Assembly (NCBI GenBank): GCA_944368975.1
Contig: CALVXI010000004.1
Coordinates: forward strand, 1 to 64,000
From: an uncultured Bacilli bacterium
Lineage (GTDB): Bacteria; Bacillota_I; Bacilli_A; RFN20; CAG-826
Direction: 5' to 3'
Length of the DNA stretch: 64,000 bases
Shown: in pieces, positions 63,801-64,000 of the stretch
How positions within the stretch are numbered: the first letter of the stretch is position 1
How the letters are laid out: every line of letters begins with the position of its first letter
The notes under the pieces: generated by a model
The model's database searches: none
What the model was told of the DNA's origin: nothing
Seen by the model: the letters and a program-made list of their open reading frames with translations, nothing else
Translations under genes and position numbers: made by a program

Positions 63801-63910
63801 AGCCCAGCAACTTGCTATTCTTGCTCAAGGAGCTACCTTCGCCACTACAGTGCTTAACTTCTCTGTTCGGTATGGGAAGAGGTGTGTCCACTGCGTCATC
63901 GTCACCAGAC
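63801..63910 (-). rRNA. rrf: 5S ribosomal RNA
   Basis: The minus-strand sequence contains the 5S hallmarks CCATACCGAACAGAGAAGTTAAGC and GGTAGCTCCTTGAGCAAG. It is followed downstream by TTTTTTTT (63791-63799 region) that would terminate the operon. The sequence at 63911-64000 resembles a 23S-5S spacer (ACCCTGAAAAC-type block as GGGAACAATTG...TAGTTTTCAGGG on the minus strand), so 23S lies to the right. Confidence 0.95.
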
Positions 63911-64000
63911 TTCATAAGGGAATTTTACTACAATTGTTCCCTGAAAACTAGATATTTTGCTATGTTCTTTCATAGACCTAACAATTTTTTAGTGATTTCT
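63911..64000 (-). other. 23S-5S rRNA intergenic spacer (partial)
   Basis: About 90 nt upstream of 5S on the minus strand, running off the window. It holds TAGTTTTCAGGGAACAATTG, the box commonly seen around Bacilli rRNA genes. The 23S 3' end is not visible. Confidence 0.6.

Noticed and set aside
1-64000. Mycoplasma-type code (TGA as Trp)
   Set aside because: Full-length proteins use TGG for Trp, and TGA ends the mazG-like gene at its overlap with the next start.

Overview
The window is AT-rich, densely coding chromosomal DNA from a low-GC Gram-positive bacterium (Bacillota, class Bacilli). Gene content and order point to an uncultured, reduced lineage near Erysipelotrichales, RF39 or Acholeplasma-like groups; this placement is inference. 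The Bacilli-type genes include RpoE (RNA polymerase delta), GpsB, RecU, DnaD, RNase Y with YmdB and a RicA/YmcA-like protein, YhaM, Asp23/FakA, ECF-type RibU and a SUF operon with SufU. The genetic code is standard: TGA is used as a stop and Trp is TGG. No phage, insertion sequence or CRISPR array is visible.

Layout. 1-3.3 kb: a candidate small RNA, purB and an M3 peptidase on the minus strand. 3.4-7.6 kb: a plus-strand run (HAD phosphatase, ispD, S1-domain protein, pgi), then a five-tRNA cluster (Val, Tyr, Gln, Lys, Leu) with promoter and terminator, then a NifU-type protein. 7.6-27.3 kb: a long minus-strand block with cysQ, fba, rpoE, gltX, ispF, ychF, two ATPase-permease fusion ABC transporters, fhs, tcdA, miaA, ricA-like, miaB, ymdB, rny, recA, pncC/cinA and pgsA. 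27.3-31.6 kb: RNase P RNA, gpsB, an exonuclease-recU pair, nth, dnaD, a short cca and HU. 31.7-36.4 kb: gpsA, der, cmk, a ferredoxin too short to be an obvious ORF, a tiny Cys-tailed peptide gene, and ribU under an FMN riboswitch. 36.4-45.2 kb: parB, parA, rsmG, mnmG (a typical origin-proximal cluster) and sufCDSUB. 45.4-49.9 kb: two large lipoproteins, the first PrsA-like, and a HIT protein. 49.9-57.7 kb: yhaM, a glycosyltransferase-flippase pair, a PlsC-type acyltransferase with a zinc ribbon, GNAT, tRNA-Leu, a CDF transporter, sirtuin and cdd. 57.7-60.7 kb: an accessory-looking island with a MazG-like plus RecB-like-nuclease/DUF2075-helicase operon flanked by the two longest gene-poor stretches. 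60.7-64 kb: fakA, asp23, a DUF3737 protein and 5S rRNA at the end of an rRNA operon entering from the right.

The most notable observations are: (1) the MazG/nuclease-helicase pair, a candidate defence module; (2) at least nine genes with no Shine-Dalgarno whose -10 box lies 6-7 nt before the ATG, implying common leaderless transcription; (3) a near-identical 44-45 nt hairpin just upstream of recA and of an ABC transporter that would sequester the ribosome-binding site; (4) a GC-containing 15-mer repeated four times in one orientation inside four unrelated genes in different frames, with several degenerate relatives; (5) a promoter-hairpins-terminator unit that looks like a small RNA; and (6) a 23-codon gene ending in three Cys codons.
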